The position numbers were made by a program, and so were the translations under genes. From Moniliophthora roreri (Eukaryota; Basidiomycota; Agaricomycetes; Agaricales; Marasmiaceae): a stretch of 64,000 bases of DNA. Location: positions 62,001 to 126,000 of the forward strand of contig LATX02000004.1 in assembly GCA_001466705.2 (NCBI GenBank), written 5' to 3'. Positions 46,722-59,292 of this stretch are shown here, piece after piece. The first letter of the stretch is position 1. The number at the start of each line of letters is the position of its first letter. A model generated the notes under the pieces. That model did no database searches, was not told where the DNA came from, and was given only the letters and a program-made list of their open reading frames with translations.

Positions 46722-49700
46722 TCAGTCAAAGAAGCGTGGAATACTCGACTTCGTTAGCAAATCGTTCAAACTTCTCACAACGGACCCCGCTCCTTCCTTC
46801 ACTTTCTCTTTCTCAGATGGTATCACTTTCGACAATAACTTGGTCTCAAAGCGGTCCGGATGCCAACGACGTATGTGTTCCTTGATGCGATCCTTTTCCG
46901 ACTTCTTATCTTTGTCTGGGTAGTGAGGTGACAGTACGTAGGCGCTAATGGCTGTAGAGGTGATGTCCTCGGGGCTGGAAGGCTTCTTCAGCATAGGCCA
47001 GGGGAAAATGTCCCATCGGAGCTCGTCAAGGGTTGGGAGTTTGGCCCAAAGTCGTTCGTGGTGATCGAACAAGACGACGAGATCCTCCTTATTCATAACT
47101 TTGGCGGCTCGAGCCTGTCGCTCTCGTTCCAAGCGCTCCTGCTCCAGCCTGAACTTCTCTTGTTGTTCACGGGCATGGGCCTCCTGACGACGCTGCCACT
47201 CAGCTTCGGAGATATTTGGCATGGAATATCCGGGAGTGGATGGGGTGCCAGTAGAGCCGCTGCGCGGTTTAGGAGTCGGGGTAGACGTCGTCGAAGATGC
47301 GCTGGAGGTACGTCCTGCATTGGGAGCTGCATGAGTGGAAGTAGATGTGGCTTTGGTTGAGGTTGACCACGCAGAATTGGTGGAGGCACTGCTACTGCGA
47401 TTGGGTGTACTGGTTCCGCTGGCAGTCTGAGTACTGGATCGTTTGGCATTGGCCCACGGAGAAGCGCTCGCGGAAGCAGAGGAAGACCATGACTGCCAAC
47501 CATCGCTGAAACTGTCTTGCCGCACACGATGACCTTCTTCTTCACGTTTCTTATTACTCTCTGCCTGGGTCTGCTCCTTTCTACGCTGCTCTTCTCGTAC
47601 CTTCTCTTCTTCACGACGTTTCTTCTCCTCGCCTAGTCGTTTCCATTCCTCTTGCATCTTAACCGTTTCTGCCTCCTCCTTCATCCTGTCGTAGTTTCGC
47701 CACATCCGCTCCTTGTCCTCCCGAGCCAACTGCTCTTGGAGTCGTCTCGCTTCTTCTTCATCTAGGCGTATCTGTTCGTCCTCGCGTTTGCGGGCTTCCT
47801 CTTTCTCTCTCTGTTCCCGTCGCCGTTGAGCTGCTTCTAGCCGACGCGCCTCTGCTTGCTGTTTCTCCTCCTCTTTTCGTCTGGCTTCTTCCTCCTCTTG
47901 ATGACGTTTCTCCGCCTCCGCCTCCTCACGAAAACGTCTCTCCTCCTCTTGACGCCGTCTCATTTCTTCCTCCTCTCGTCTCTTTGCCTCTTCCTCACGT
48001 CGCCTGAGCTCTTCCTCACGTCTCCTCGCCTCCTCCTCCCTCCTCCTAGCTTCCTCTTCCCGTCGCCTAAACTCCTCTCTTTCTCTTAACATTTCTTCCC
48101 GGCGCCTTGCTTCCTCTTCACGCCTTTTTAACTCTTCTTCACGTTTCCTTGTAGCTTCTTCTTGTTGTCTGGCTTCTTCTTCAAGCCTCTTGGCCAATTC
48201 TTCTTCCCTACGCCTTTCCTCATCCTCGCGTTCTCTACGGATGAGCTCTTCTTCTCGGCGTCGCAGCTCCTCCTCTCTCATGCGTATTTCTTTTTCTCTC
48301 CGTCTTGCATCTGCCTCTTTCTTACGAGCCTCAGCCTCCTTTCTCCTTGCTTCTTCAGCGAGACGTTTAGCCTTCTCCTCTTTCTTACGAGCCTCTTCCT
48401 CTCTCTGTTTGGCCCGCCTCTCTCGTTCTTCCTCCTCCTGCCTGGCCCTTTCAAGCTCCTCGCGTCGCCTTATCTCTTCCTCTCGTTTCCTGAGCTCCTC
48501 CAACCGTGCTTCCTCTGCTTGTCGTTTGGCCTCTTCTCGAGCACGTTCAGCAGCTTCTTCTTCAAGTCGGAGCCTCTCTTCCTCCTCCTCACGACGACGC
48601 CTCTCCTCTTCCATCTGCTGCCGTTTGCGCCTCTCCTCTTCCATCCGTCGGTTACGCCTCTCCTCCTCAGTGGCTTGTCTCGCACGTTCAGCTGTCGCCG
48701 CTTCTTCGGCAGCTGCACGCCTAGCCTCCATACTCCCAGACACGCGACCATATGACGAAGGAGAGTCAACTTCACGATCACTACGTCTCCTCTCAGTCTT
48801 TCGCGTGCTCCTTGCACGTTCGAGACCCACATCCTCAATAGCTGGATAAGAAGGATGCGGAGGTGGTTTAGGAGATGGGCTTCTACGTCTACGTGCGTAT
48901 CGACGGCGGGATGGAGGATAATCGCTTTCGTCGTCGTATTCCTCGTCTTCGTCCGTTTCGTCGTCGTTGGCATCTTCTTCCTGACGGCGACGAGGTATGG
49001 AATAGTATGGAGACGTAGATACACTCCATGATCGCCAGGCTTCTGATTGAGGCGGTGGAGGTGGTGGTGGTGGTGGTGGTGGTGGTGGCGGCGGCGGAGG
49101 GGCATATACCATCTCTGGGCCTGGCGGACGATGACGGTATTGATAAGAGGAGTAGTAGTCTGCTTCGGGCGCTGGAGGCGGGAAGTAATTCGAAGAATAT
49201 TGATTGTGATTATGATTATATCGAATGGGTATTGACGCAGACGAAGGATGTTGGAAGCTGTCTTGAGACGGTCGATGGCGCATGTGAGGGTCGACTGGAA
49301 CGTACTCGGGGTGATGTAGAGGCGACGGAACGGTAGAATGGGTATATGGAGAAGAGGAGGCATATGTGAGCGTGGCAGACATATGTGGGTGGTATGAAGG
49401 GGACGCATATGGAGGGCGATAGCTGTATGAGTTCCGCATAAGTATCTTGAACTGTATGGGAAAATCGATACTAACACTCACCTTTCTGGGCTGGATGCAA
49501 CTGGTGGGGTTTCAGGAGGTCGAGAAGTAGATAAAAGGCTTGGGCCTGCTGATGGACTGTAGTACCTCGGGCTGTCATGACTCCGAGTCTCCGTAATAAA
49601 TGAACGTTGCGATGGCTGGCGGTGAACAGGTTTAGTGCTTAGAGGTGGTGTAGGTGGACGACGAGACTGTGAAGGTGACGTTGAGGGTGCCACAGCAGTC

Positions 49701-50626
49701 TCGTCTTCAGCATCCTTTCGTTTGTCTTCCAACTTTGGTTCTTTGTTTGTGCTAGGGGACGAAGCCTTCTGCTGCTGAGGCTTGCTTCGTTCTTTAGCAG
49801 CATCCATGGCCTTCCATTGCTGCTCCGCAGCGTTAATACGGCGTTGCTCTTCTTCAGACTTCCGAGCGACTTCGTCCTGGGCCTCTGGGATTGGATCTGC
49901 GACTGGAGTTGCAGCCGTGGTTACAGGGGTTGAGCGATAGCTACTCGATCCAGTGGATCGTACGCTCGCAGTACTGCCTCTGCGCTGTGGAACTGTCGAA
50001 GGTTCGACCATGGATTCGGGTGGGGGTCTCCATATTTCGGGAGGCGGCTTTGGTGGTGAATTTACTGAAGGCCGCGATGGGGAATCGGGGGTTTCTCGAA
50101 GACTATGTGAGCGTGCTGGTTTCTTCCCTTTAGATGCAACAGGAAGAGGTTTGTCTTCAGAGTCCTCTTCTGGTTCTTCCGCATTGGGAGTAGTCTTGGA
50201 TTGTGCAGAAGTGGGTACAGTTTCTTCCTTCTGAGCACCACTACTTTCACTCTTTATCCGATCCAATATAGCCTGTTGCTCCTTCACGACCTTTTCCTGC
50301 CAGCCAGGACCCATGTAAAGCCCCATTGTCCAAGCTCTCTCTTCACGATAACGGGCCAATTCTTCGGTATATTGCTCGGTTGCAATACCTTCAATCGTGC
50401 GCATGAGCGACTGGAATTCTTCCTCAATTACAGTTCTATCCTCGGGCCTCTCTGCTAGATCATGCTCCTTCTGTGCTTCAGCTTCCTCCCTCATCGACAG
50501 CAAGGTCTTCGCAATCTTCTGCTTGAGTTGCCTCTTCCATTCATCATCTGGCTCGATAGGTGATAAATCTTGATCACGAGGTTTCTGTCTCGAAGCTGCG
50601 ACCGACGACGAGGAATACGAAGACAT
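46722..50626 (-). CDS. Large NFKBIL1-like protein with charged coiled coil
   Basis: Two exons, 49482-50626 and 46722-49422, joined by a 59 nt GTGAGT...CAG intron; 1281 aa. The ATG at 50626 (MSSYSSSSVAA) is chosen because the frame upstream opens only with TTG. N-terminal 160 residues: helical with WQEKVVKEQQAI. Then disordered Pro/Ser sequence, a run of 18 prolines, and about 420 residues of REEEARRREEE-type heptad coiled coil. After a Ser/Thr linker comes a C-terminal domain of about 120 residues: VVLFDHHERLWAKL, WDIFPWPML, IRRWHPDRF and a final VVRSLNDLL helix. The PWP and RWHPD blocks match the small protein at 24025 and NFKBIL1 C-termini. Role probably nuclear; the coiled coil suggests a scaffold. 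Function inferred only. Confidence 0.85.
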
Positions 50627-50692
50627 GGAACAACGCCAGCTTGATATGTGGGGATGGGGCAGATGGGCGATCAGCGAACGACCCCAGGCCAA

Positions 50693-52883
50693 CCCAGAGA
50701 AAATAGCGTTGTAGTAACGAGGCAGTCACCGGAATTCCTGAACGCCTCATGGTGAGCCCACGCGGCCAAACAGTGCAAATCGGGGGTCACACTCACTCTC
50801 AGTGATATCTCCCTGACACCCTGTCGTCACCACCACTGCTTCCCGCCTGTAATCGCCATAATTGTTCACAAGCGACGCCTAATTCATTGTTGTTCTTTGT
50901 TTCTTTCACAGGCTCCCGGAGTTATCCGATAATTCCCATCTTCTGAACTAGAACCTCCACAAGGGAGCAACGACGGAAGGCAGCAGGAATGTCTGAAGCT
51001 TTCCAACTCTTAGTCGTGTTCGACTGCATTATTTTCCTCTGACAAACCAACTTTGGAGATCGAGCTGCCTGCGGGAAATAGCTAGGGGCAATGAGTCATC
51101 TAGTCGTAGAGGAAAACAAAAATATAATGCCTCACGGGTGACGGCGGGGTATCCTCGTATTGGAAACCACCCGTAGGTTGTGGTTTAAATAGATGGTGGG
51201 TTTTAGGATCGAATTGGAAGCGGTTTGACTGGCTCATTCTTATTTAGCACATATGACAGATGTTCGGTCGCCCTGTCGTGGCAGTGAGTAATGAAGAGAA
51301 GTTCCTGTCAGACTTCACAGGAATCGTTCATACTAGCCAATTTTATCTGGTGAGTCGTTGCTACAACGTGAATCAGGTCTATTGACTTACCTTGAATTCC
51401 TTTACCCAAAACCCTGCAAGATAAGGACGCTAGTGTTGCGCTAGTGTCAATCAACGTCTTTCAAGACCCAGGCTCGCTTGTTCTGAGGCAGTACCGAGAT
51501 GAAACATCATTGAATATGGAACGTCACCAGACATTGACAATTGCAAAGAACCCGCCGCAGTACTCACGAGATTGGTTGTGTGCGTTATTGAAGGAAGTAA
51601 CGGAGAAACTTCTTGGTAGACGTCCTTGTGCATGTGAAGAGCCATTCCTGCCTGAATGTCAGCCTTTCCGGGACTTCGAGACACTAGAAAAGTCACGCTG
51701 CTTCTCTTACCTCGTAATAAACAGGTCGATTGCCTCGTTCATCAAGTACTTACTGATACAGTTCACCGATCGTTGCTCTAGCTTCTCAAGAACAAGAAAA
51801 AGAGGTTGCGGTTTAGGTCGACACCCAAAATGAGGGTTTTTCATTTTCGAGGATCTTCCCTGACCCGCCAGCACTTTTAACACACGAGCAATTTCGACAT
51901 TTTCAGCTTTCTCTGTTATTGTGCCCCGCTGTCTTTCTTGTCCTTTGTGAGGACTGGAGTACCTGACAACTGCGCCGGGTGAGTTGTCTGCCCCTAGCAG
52001 GAGAACCCATTGACCCACTTAGGCTTCTCCAGTTTCAAGACGTCTTCGGTTGCAACGCAGCTGCGCAAGATAAGGAATCAAGGATACTAGCGTCAATCAA
52101 GACACTTCAGTGAAAGCACTGGCCCTGTCGCGACTCATCTCGTCTACAGCATTACCGAGATGAAAACGGGGGCGTCTACGCTCGGCTGTGCAGATATGAA
52201 GCACACCACCAGTTTGCTGTTGTATTTCCGAAAGCCTAGGAATCATATCATGTAGGCTGTGAGTTAAAATGCGGCATGTGGGTGGAACTGTGGAATCAAC
52301 GAAAGGGAAATACGCATCGCAGGTGTGGTTTGGGTTCAACAGCATAGCCAAGTTGCTACTTTTGTGAGACATATGCATGATAGAAGCAATCTTGACTTGA
52401 TTAAGCATTCGATTATCACATTCACAATCCATGCCATTCCGCGCCTGTCCTAGAATGAAAAACGCGGAATGGATGGCGCAGCTGGGCAAAGGGTATACGG
52501 ACGGGCCACGGCAAAACACATGTGATAGCGATTATTTACATCATATTAAGCTAGAACTCCACTTTCCCCCAGCTCCAGTGGACTCTTATCGCGATTGGAA
52601 AACCCAATTCTCGCCGAATATTAGAAGATAGAACTCCTCCAGGAATAACCTTCGACATTAAGGCGGGGAGGGCAAGCCAAGACTCGGTATATCATCGCAG
52701 TAGATTGCCCGAAATTGATTCCCCCACGCGACAGAACACGAGGCATCAATCATTTTTGCCATTTTAATCTCCCCTCTCTTCGGTCACCAAAAGAAAAAAA
52801 AATCTCGGATCGAGTCATCAATTCCTTCCCCTCTGCCCTGTAGCAATCTTTAAAACCGCAGTCCCTCCTTCTAATCTCCCATA
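50693..52883. other. Intergenic with coding-looking relics
   Basis: ORFs at 51444-51833 (plus), 51451-51696 and 52097-52519 (minus). Two places, 51440-51500 and 52088-52160, resemble each other (CTAGTGTCAATCAACG versus CTAGCGTCAATCAAGA, then TACCGAGATGAAA in both). The minus-strand translations share an FHLG motif. I read these as remnants of a duplicated gene, not as an expressed one. Confidence 0.35.
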
Positions 52884-55800
52884 ATGCCTCCAAAACGTTC
52901 TACAACTAAGGCTCAGATGCCTGCACCCACCACGATATCTCGCGCAGGCCATGTTCGCAATCTCTGGTCAGAGTTCGAAGTGTGGCATGCGGAGCAGCGG
53001 GCGCAGCTCGACCAACGCATCGAAGAGGCACTACGAGACCTTGATTCAAAATGGCAAAAGTCAGCGACAGGCAACAAGAAACGCAAAAATACCAAGAAGG
53101 ATCCTGAACACGAAAAGCGGCGAGCAGAGAAGAGGGAAGAAATGGAAAAGTCGTTTGATGGGAACAAGGTCAGGGAGGAGTGGCAGAACAGGTTGTTGAA
53201 GGCTGGCCTCAATGACCACGACTGGAACGATATGACACCGAACGAGCAGAAGAAGGTGGAGAAGATACTCGGAGTTGGATTGGAGGAAGAGACTAGCACA
53301 GTTATCGAGGCGGCCCCACCGGCCCCACCGCCCGCACCAGTGCAACAAAAGTCGCAGCCATCACCGCCTCTAGCCCAATCTCTAACCAGCGAATCCCGCT
53401 CAGACAGCATGTCTGATACATTTGCCTTCGTGGACCCCACGACATTTAGCGTCTCGCACGTAGAAGACGAGTCGTCTCTAGACAACTGGCTTGAAGTGGT
53501 GAGCCGCAATTCTTCCGAACCTCATATTTCTTCTCTGACAGTTGGACCTTTTTTTTTTTTTGTTTCAGCGACAGCGAATCAAAAGCGACGACGAGATAAG
53601 CCTCGACGCTTCAACGACGTCTTCTTGGGTTGGTGGCCTTGAGGCACCTGCCTACATGGGCTGGTTCTCCGAGTCCAGGTCTTCCGCTCAGAGCTCCCAA
53701 ACGTCTTTGAGCGGCTCTCCAGAACGGGGAGCAAGCAAGCTTCCAGCATTGGAACCCTTCAATCCCAACCTTCTGTCCTCCGCAGTCACCAGGTTGTCGT
53801 CATCGACGGACCGTCTCTGGGACGGTGACAAATCCGATTTTCTGGCCGATTCTATCCACTCTGACCCCATTTCCGCGGTTCTTGCTTCTTCACGAGGCGA
53901 TCGGATGTCCACGCATTCTGGGAAACGAAAGTCCCAAAACCGGTATATCGGTCCCCAGCTGGTAGACCCCGATGACCAGTTAGACGAAGCAGAGCAATTC
54001 GAGAACTACAAGCGCATGGTTCGAGTGCAGATCATTAAGGAGTTCCACCAAGAGGCGGCCGATGCGGATATTAACCTCTTCTTGACGATCGAGGAAGCTA
54101 TTCAACTGAAAATTGCGACGGGGGGGTTCATTTCGAAGAAGGTGGAGGAGCACGAGGACTGGATGTTGCAGTTGCGTCAGAGAAAGGAGGAAGAGCGGAA
54201 AAGGATTGTGGAGACTGAACGACAACGGCGATTGGCCGAGTGGAATCAGAGAGGTCAGCGTCAACAGCCAGCCACGGCTCCGCAGCCTGCCCCGGTACCC
54301 GCGTCAACGTCTAGACAGCCACCTCCTCTACCGGATGAGAAGTCGTTGAACGAGCTGGGTATTGACACTGATATCCTTACCGAGAAGTTCTTACGGGAGT
54401 TATCATTCGGACCGGAAGGCTCATCAAGTGCCGTCTCAGAGACTCCCACCGTTCGGTCTCAATTGAACCGAGGGGCGCGTCCTCCGAACATCCAGGACTG
54501 GCTCGCAGCGGCTACCAGCGAAAGCGGTACTGACACGCCTACCCCCACGCTGCGTGCCTCGGCATGGACGACGAAGGATTCCATCATGGGTGGGAAGCCT
54601 GTCGACCCATCTGCGCTCACCGATGCACCTGCTTTCAAGCGGCTCCCATCTGGTCTTTCCAATGCGTTGACATCCAACGACTTGGACACGCAGTTCGACT
54701 CGACGGCTCTCGAGACACCTGTATCAAAGACCAGGTCAAAAAAGTCTAATGCCCAAAAGGCGAAGGACTCGAAGACGAAGGGTGCTGAGACGTCTGGGAA
54801 AGGCAAAACCGAGTCAGCCACCAACAACAAGATAAAGATGGCTGAACCTGTCGTTACCCAAACCGAGGGAGCAAGTTCCTCCAAAACCAAACTCGAGCAA
54901 CTGCCTCAACCTGCCTCCAAAGCGCAATCTGCTTGGGAGCCGGTCAAGGCAGAAGCTTCATCGTCAAAGATAGCCTCTACCTCGCTGTCACAATCACAGC
55001 TGTCTGCGACATCCCCTAGGATATCGCTACCGCCGCCTGTTCCTCTCGCGACCAGACCGGATATTCCTGCCACTTTTGCGACGCCAACCACAACTTCAAT
55101 CCTTTCTCCGCCTGCGACCAAGCCTGCCGCTACCCTTCCTCTCCCTACTCCGATCATGCAGACTCAGACACTGGCTCCTCCGATGCCGATCCCATCCTCG
55201 AGCTCGGGTCAAAGCACAAGCTCCAAGACCGCGAAACCACAGGTGCTGACGCAGACGCAGACGCAGACGCAGATGTACCACTCTCAACCAGCACCGCAGC
55301 CGCAATCGCAGCCGCAACCAGTATCAGTACCAGTGTCGGCACCACCGGCAGACATCCATCACCAACGATGGATCCCTCCAACCACAGAAACCAAGCGACC
55401 TCAACCGGCTCGTACCGTCACTGAACCACCTTCCAAGCTCAAAAAGTCCCAGACACTTCCCCAGACACAGACGCAGGAAGGAGTCAAACCTGCTGTACCA
55501 GCACCGCCGCCAACCACAACCAACACAGAAGTCCTACCCAGACGATCTCGAAGGATGTCAGATCCAGTTTCTCCGAGTCCTCGAAGTTTTGATTATCCCA
55601 ATGGAAAGGTTCCTGGTAAGGCGACAGCGGATCCGGGGCCGGTCCCTGTGCCTTCTGGGATACTGAAGAAACCATCGACATCGGGATCAGGGTCCGGGTC
55701 TTCATCGTCAAAGGTGACTGCGAAAAAGTCTTCTTCTGCTAAAGGCAAGAAGGTGACTATCGAGGAAATCAAGGATGAGCAAGAGGAAAAGGAAGAAAAG

Positions 55801-56403
55801 ACAGAGCATTTACCTACGGATTCGAGGTATATCATGGAGCCGAAACCGGTTGTTGCGTCGGGGATGTTTAATAGTATCTTCGATTATGAGGGCGAGTTGG
55901 AGAAGACAAAGGCGAAGGAGAAGGAGAGTGCAAAGAAGGCCAAGGGGAAGGAGTCGGTGCTTCTGACGTCGACTTCATCAGTATCGCACGCTCAGTCGAA
56001 CCAGATGTGGATTCCGCCTCAGTCGTCGCAGCCACAACAGCAGCAGCAGCAGCAGGCACCTGTTCAAAAGACTGTCCAGTTCCCTCAGGAAGAAGAACGT
56101 CATGTTCGATGGACACCCAACGTCGCCATGCTCGGTGAGGACAGCCTTGCACCTGGGTCAGCACCAGAGCGAGATACGTTCTTGTCTGGTTTGGATACGT
56201 TACAAAAGTTGATGGAGGATAGTGGCATGTTTAGTGATATGGATGACAAAGAGGCCAGAGAATTGGATCGATTGTTATCGAAGGATTCCAAGAAGAAAGT
56301 GGAGAAGAAGACGGAGAAGAAGCCTGAGAAAGAGAAGGTGCAGAGTGGGATGTTTTGGACCCCACAAGGGTCAGGGCCATTGAGGATGCCAGGGGGATTT
56401 TGA
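52884..56403 (+). CDS. Long, mostly disordered protein of unknown function
   Basis: Two exons, 52884-53498 and 53569-56403, split by a 70 nt intron with a strong pyrimidine tract; 1149 aa. Residues 1-130 are a charged helical region (WSEFEVWHAEQRAQLDQRIE...KKRKNTKKDPEHEKRRAEKR). Residues about 335-430 hold a second conserved-looking helical part (EQFENYKRMVRVQIIKEFHQ, then LFLTIEEAIQLKIATGGF). The remainder is Ser/Pro/Thr/Gln-rich, with a TQTQTQTQ run and a short poly-Gln near 56040. The last 100 residues have FLSGLDTLQKLMEDSGMF and a basic, Lys-rich end. No catalytic motif seen; the two helical regions suggest protein-protein contacts. I do not recognise a family. Confidence 0.8.
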
Positions 56404-57562
56404 CTCGGACTTGATGTTGTATTTGTTGACTGGCCACGACGACGACGACGACGAGGACGAAGCGATACGATACATTCCATGATTTTCATGATAATTTGCT
56501 TTGATGATCTGCTATCTTGTTGTAATTATTGTTCCATGTTAGACCGTGAATTATTAGGTATATTCATCGACGACTTTTTGGACGAGGGTTGAGAGTGGGG
56601 ATGGGAATTGTTCTTGGGAAGCTGAAAACGACTGCCTTGAAATAGAACTGAGGACTTGAACGTGTGCAAGGCATGTTGGTCGATCAGTGGAGGCTGGAGT
56701 ATGATATGCGAATCTGGGGAATGAAATGAAACCCTTCACGGAGCTGGAACGGAGAATAACTCGCCCATGAAGCTCATAACATGAAAGGCATGTCTTGTGA
56801 TCGGCCATGCGTCGTAGTAAAGCAGACATCCTCCAAGGAATCCAAAGATTTTGTCGTTTTCAGCAGTGATGAGTAGAAGACGTACACTCCAAAGCTCCAA
56901 TTCGCGAAGGTAACCGGTCGACTAGCAGCATCCAATGACTTCAATGACTTCACCAGTGGCGGTAATGGCCCATGAAACATCGATTTACCCCTCGATCTCG
57001 TCTCATTTCCTATTCCCGTCAGCTCCAATCGAATTCGCTCTGCAACGTGGATGCAGCATCCAAGATAGTTTCCTTGATAGGACCTTAGCCTAGAATAGGT
57101 GAAGAGGATCGATAGCAAGTACATCGAGGACAAAGATAACGATTGTGATGGTAGGAAAGAAACAGATTATCTACGCAGCCATCAGCTAGCAGAACTTTTC
57201 TGCGGTACCGACTCAAGGTGGCAGTGTTATGTTCGCGTCAAGACGCGTCAGTTGCACCTGACCGCAAGCACGGACCCTTGACTCAGGCTCAGGTACAAGG
57301 GTACTCTAATTCAATTCTTGATCTTCCACCGTTTCCTTCCAATGCCATATTCCTTGGTAAAAGGCTGTAAAAGGTCGGATGACGGTTGTAATCTGCCAAA
57401 CGTATGGCAAACGTGACTTGGTCAGCGCTTGCGACCTCAACGCCTTGGTTTCGCATCAGAATTCGGATTGATTTTCGGACCGATGCAGGCAAGCTTCGCT
57501 TTGAGCGGTTTTCGACATCTTGTTAAATAATAGGGGGGACAGGGTTGATCTAAAGTTCCACA
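56404..57562. other. Intergenic; one doubtful minus-strand gene inside
   Basis: Contains a simple CGA/GAC repeat at about 56437-56462, the doubtful minus-strand ORFs described separately, and the upstream region of the transporter gene. Confidence 0.4.
56554..57133 (-). CDS. Doubtful small protein
   Basis: Two overlapping minus-strand ORFs of 119 codons (56774-57133) and 91 codons (56554-56829) could be joined by an intron starting GTACGTCTTC near 56885. Protein-like stretches are PLPPLVKSLKSLDAASRPVT and FANWSFGV, then RRMADHKTCLSCYELHG. I recognise no family, and the exon join is a guess. Confidence 0.3.
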
Positions 57563-59266
57563 ATGGCTGAAGAGCCCACAGAACAAACACCCCTCCTCGT
57601 CGAACCCCAGAGAACCCAGGGACAAGACCCAGAGGTCGTAGCCAAACCCCATCATGCCATTTACGACAGATTCACCTCGGCGCAAAAGACGCAAATACTT
57701 GCCCAAGTTTCTTATGTCGGTTTGATTCCACGTACGTGCAAAATGTAAAGCACAGGATAAAATGTTGCTGACAATATTTTCAGTTTTCGTCGCTGTGTCA
57801 TTTTACCCAACTATACCAGAAATCGCAAAAGATTTGGATACTACAGCTGAGGTTGTTAGGTGCGCACCCACTCTCATTACAACACAACCTCATACTGACA
57901 CGTGGTACCTAAAACAGTCTCGCAGTCAGCATATCCGTCTTGTCAGGTTGTATAGGTGGTCTCATAGGTGCTTCTTTTGCTACCTTCTACGGTCGCCGCC
58001 CAACCTACCTCCTCGGACTCCCTATTCTCTGTATCGGCAGCATCGGCGTAGCCCAATCCAACACCATTCCCAGCCTAATGACATGGCGGTTCATCCAAAC
58101 ATTTGGTGTTTCGTCCGGTCTATCTGTCGGCGCAGGTGTCATTGGTGACATTTACGCATTAGAAGAACGAGGAATGGCTATGGGTATCTTCTTCGCTGCA
58201 TGCTTATTAGGCCAGTCTTTTGGACCTTTTGTTGGCGGATTCGTCGCTTACTACTTTGATTGGCGTATTATGCAACTTTCTTTGGGTGGTGCTGGCCTCG
58301 TGGGGTTCTTATGGATGCTTTTGGGGTATCCGGAGACTAGTTTGCCTGGAAGTCGAGGCATCGACAAACAACGTGCGGAATTGGAGAAGAGGGGCATCGA
58401 CTATTCAGCCCAAAACGTTGTGTTCAAGTATCTCCCTCGGTTTAACCCGTTCCATACGTTGGGTATGCTGAAAAGTCCCAACATTACCGCCGTAGTACGC
58501 GTTTTTCCCTCGATCTCTCCCTGTTTCTTTCTTCATTAAAAAGCCCCCAGTCCCTCGCAGGCATGCTAATCCTTTTCACCGACTATGTCAACCTTGTACC
58601 TCTACCCCTCACCATTGCTCCCCGATACGGTATAACCAACAAAGCCGTCCTTGGACTCCTATATTGTCCACAAGGCGTAGGCAAATTCTTTGGCGCCCCC
58701 GTAGCAGGCTGGCTATCCGACCGTGTTGTCCGCAAGCTCCTCAAAGCCCGCGGTGGGACATGGTACCCAGAAGATCGACTACGTGCATCTTTATTGGGTG
58801 GTGCAGTGCTGGTTCCTTTATCAACTCTAGGAATCGGGTTCACAACACACTTTATCTCTTCACCCAAGATCGGATTAACACTAGACATGATCCTCTTATT
58901 TATAAACGGCTTTGGTATCGATATGGTTTTAAACCCATCTTCAACATATATTGTCGATATACTACAAGCTAGGGGAGCGGAAGGGATTGCGGCGAATTAC
59001 GCCCTGAGAGCGTTTCTGACGTCGTTTGCGGTGTCAGCTATCACCCCAATGATAAATAGTATAGGTATTTTGGGTGCGAATGCGGTGGCTAGTGTGTCTG
59101 CTTGGACGGGCTTTGGGTATGTTATCTTTGCCTCTAGCTTGAAATTCTAAGAAGCTAATCCGTACTTAGGTTACTGGTGCTAACGATTAAGTATGGGGAG
59201 GGTATGAGAGATTGGGTGGATGTTGGGTATGTCAAGGGTGACGGACAAGGCGAGGGGGCGGGTTGA
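57563..59266 (+). CDS. MFS transporter, DHA1 (drug:H+ antiporter) type
   Basis: Five exons: 57563-57731, 57784-57859, 57918-58494, 58551-59116, 59170-59266;  494 aa, usual length for 12-helix MFS. Motif A follows helix 2: GASFATFYGRRPTYL. The RF motif is in WRFIQTFGVSSGLSVGAGVI. Motif C, typical of antiporters, is GQSFGPFVGGFVAYYFDWRI in helix 5. A long central loop (YPETSLPGSRG...) is followed by the second half, starting LAGMLILFTDYVNLVPLPLT. Family members export drugs, organic acids or polyamines across the plasma membrane against protons. The substrate cannot be read from sequence. The family call is secure. Confidence 0.93.
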
Positions 59267-59292
59267 GGTTGAGGTTGAGGTTGAGGTTGAAG
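59261..59292 (+). repeat. GGTTGA hexamer repeat
   Basis: About five copies of GGTTGA overlap the transporter's stop codon and 3' flank. A short simple repeat with no telomere-like context. Confidence 0.85.

Noticed and set aside
48190..49477. Long ORFs overlapping the coiled-coil gene, on both strands in other frames
   Set aside because: Low-complexity shadows of the Glu/Arg-repeat coding sequence (Ser/Leu/Phe-rich or Arg-rich translations).
50627..50692. Longer N-terminus for the NFKBIL1-like gene
   Set aside because: The frame extends only from a TTG; the first ATG is at 50626.
59261..59292. GGTTGA repeat as an internal telomere-like tract
   Set aside because: Not a TTAGGG-type repeat and only about five units, overlapping a stop codon.
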